This document shows, one piece after another, positions 13,735 to 14,570 of a DNA stretch of 14,570 bases (positions are counted from its first letter, which is position 1; the number at the start of each line of letters is the position of its first letter). The DNA lies in NCBI GenBank assembly GCA_030428825.1, contig JAUIEL010000081.1, positions 1 through 14,570 of the forward strand, in the 5' to 3' direction. The position numbers were made by a program, and so were the translations under genes. The DNA is from a bacterium. Lineage in GTDB: Bacteria > Planctomycetota > B15-G4 > JADJEK01. The notes beneath the pieces are model-generated. The model saw nothing but the letters and a program-made list of their open reading frames with translations, ran no database searches and was not told the origin of the DNA.

Positions 13735-14570
13735 CTTCAGGTACTTCAACAGCTCGCTCTCCGTCGACAGTACGAGCGTGGTGTCGCCGCTCACGAGCGC
13801 CTGCCGGTAGGTGTCGAGGGTCTGATAGAAGGCGTAGAACTCGGGGTCGGCGCCGAACGACTCGGCGTAGATCCTCGTCGCCTCGGCGTCCGCCTCGCCG
13901 CGGATCGTCTCGGCCTTGCGGAACGACTCCGACTCGATCCGCTTCAGCTCCTTCCGCTTCTCCCCCTCGATCTCCGCCGCGCGCCCGGTCCCCTCGGAAC
14001 GGTACCGCTCGGCGATCTGGTTCCGCTCGGCGATCATCCGCTTCTGGACCGACTGGCGGACCTTGGCGCTGTAGTCGATGCGGCGGATCCGGACGTCGAT
14101 CAGCTCGATGCCGAGCTCGGCGACGTCGGCCTGGCAGGCGAAGAGGATCGACTCGATGAGCTGGTCGCGGCCGACCGAGATCCGGTCCTCGGCCGAGCGT
14201 TCCGACGCGAACGCCTCGATCTCCTCCTCCTGCTGGAGCTCCCGGTCGGAGGCGCGGACCGCCTCGATCAGCGGGACGATCGTCGCGGAGGAGTCGTGGT
14301 GCCAACCGATCGCCGCCCGCTCCTGATCCGCGGCTCCGTCGTTGTCGTGGCTGCTGCTCGGCCCGGCGGAACGACTGCTGTTGGGGCTGTGCCCGCCGCG
14401 AGGATCGGTCGGCGATGCGGACGGGACCGGCGAGCGGGCGTCTGCTGCGGCTCCCGGAGCGTCGGCCGGATCGCCTGCGTCGGCGGGCACGGAGCGAGAC
14501 TTTCTGTCGTCCGGCGGCGTCATGGTCGGCTCCGAAGGACCGTTCGTACGTTCGTTGCGATCTGTCCGGT
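13681..14570 (-). CDS. hflC: HflC-like SPFH/Band 7 protein, 3' part (runs off the window)
   Basis: The C-terminal 200 residues match HflC, the periplasm-facing partner of HflK that modulates the membrane protease FtsH. Visible are VRASDREL, a conserved SVGRDQL, GIELIDVRIRRIDYSAKVRQSVQKRMIAERNQIAERYRSEG, the helix-rich GEKRKELKRIESESFRKAETIRGEADAEATRIYAESF, then DPEFYAFYQTLDTYRQAL and a final strand before LLKYLK. Residues are numbered from the ATG at 14523, but the frame stays open to the window edge, so the true start, membrane anchor and first half of the SPFH domain are outside. Residues of about 1-75 are low-complexity, rich in P, S, D, A and G, with less GC-biased codons (AGA, TCT, CCT, GCA); this looks like a disordered insertion. 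The last 17 or so residues (GEQGRAGESKGEQGRGR) are encoded by the decamer repeat and go beyond the usual HflC end. hflK would be expected upstream, beyond the right edge. Confidence 0.8.
   Translation of the reverse strand, partial: RTDRNERTNGPSEPTMTPPDDRKSRSVPADAGDPADAPGAAADARSPVPSASPTDPRGGHSPNSSRSAGPSSSHDNDGAADQERAAIGWHHDSSATIVPLIEAVRASDRELQQEEEIEAFASERSAEDRISVGRDQLIESILFACQADVAELGIELIDVRIRRIDYSAKVRQSVQKRMIAERNQIAERYRSEGTGRAAEIEGEKRKELKRIESESFRKAETIRGEADAEATRIYAESFGADPEFYAFYQTLDTYRQALVSGDTTLVLSTESELLKYLKGEQGRAGESKGEQGRGR

Noticed and set aside
13533..13735. CRISPR-like array
   Set aside because: The repeat units are decamers nearly in contact, without unique spacers, and occur in two opposite orientations; no cas gene is nearby.
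1..14570. tRNA or rRNA genes
   Set aside because: No cloverleaf with a GTTCRANNC T-arm and no conserved rRNA segment was recognised on either strand.

Overview
The window is about 14.6 kb of very GC-rich bacterial chromosome (third codon positions are almost always G or C). The lineage cannot be fixed from the sequence. The HrpB C-terminus, an HflC-type SPFH protein, a lipobox lipoprotein, FeoAB and a secreted M28 peptidase fit a Gram-negative-type bacterium of a high-GC phylum such as Myxococcota, Planctomycetota, Gemmatimonadota or a candidate phylum. No rRNA, tRNA, CRISPR array, insertion-sequence transposase or phage gene is visible.

Layout from left to right: the last 28 codons of an hrpB-like helicase gene (+) converge on a DoxX membrane protein gene (-). 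A structured gene-free stretch of about 440 bp follows, holding a candidate small RNA with a strong Rho-independent terminator. Next is a large secreted M28 zinc aminopeptidase (-). A 165-bp MITE-like palindrome separates it from feoB-feoA (-), the ferrous iron uptake operon, which has a near-consensus Fur box upstream of feoA. Then comes the first of three B12-binding radical SAM genes (-), divergent from cstA (+), a peptide/pyruvate-type transporter gene. A 60-residue lipoprotein gene (-), easily missed because of its size, converges on cstA. Two adjacent B12/radical SAM paralogs (-) follow, 17 bp apart. A gap of about 300 bp with a large purine-rich inverted repeat leads to the 3' part of an hflC-like gene (-), which runs off the right edge.

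The most unusual content is the group of three cobalamin-binding radical SAM paralogs within about 7 kb. All three have the same architecture and the same cluster motif (GCPEPCxFCCSP), and two are clearly a tandem duplication. Their substrate is unknown. The iron operon, the Fe-S enzymes and the transporter may only be neighbours; nothing in the sequence proves one pathway. Other points of interest are the palindromic repeats at 3535-3699 and 13531-13734, the latter running into the end of hflC, the candidate small RNA at about 727-793, and the low-complexity insertion in the SPFH protein.
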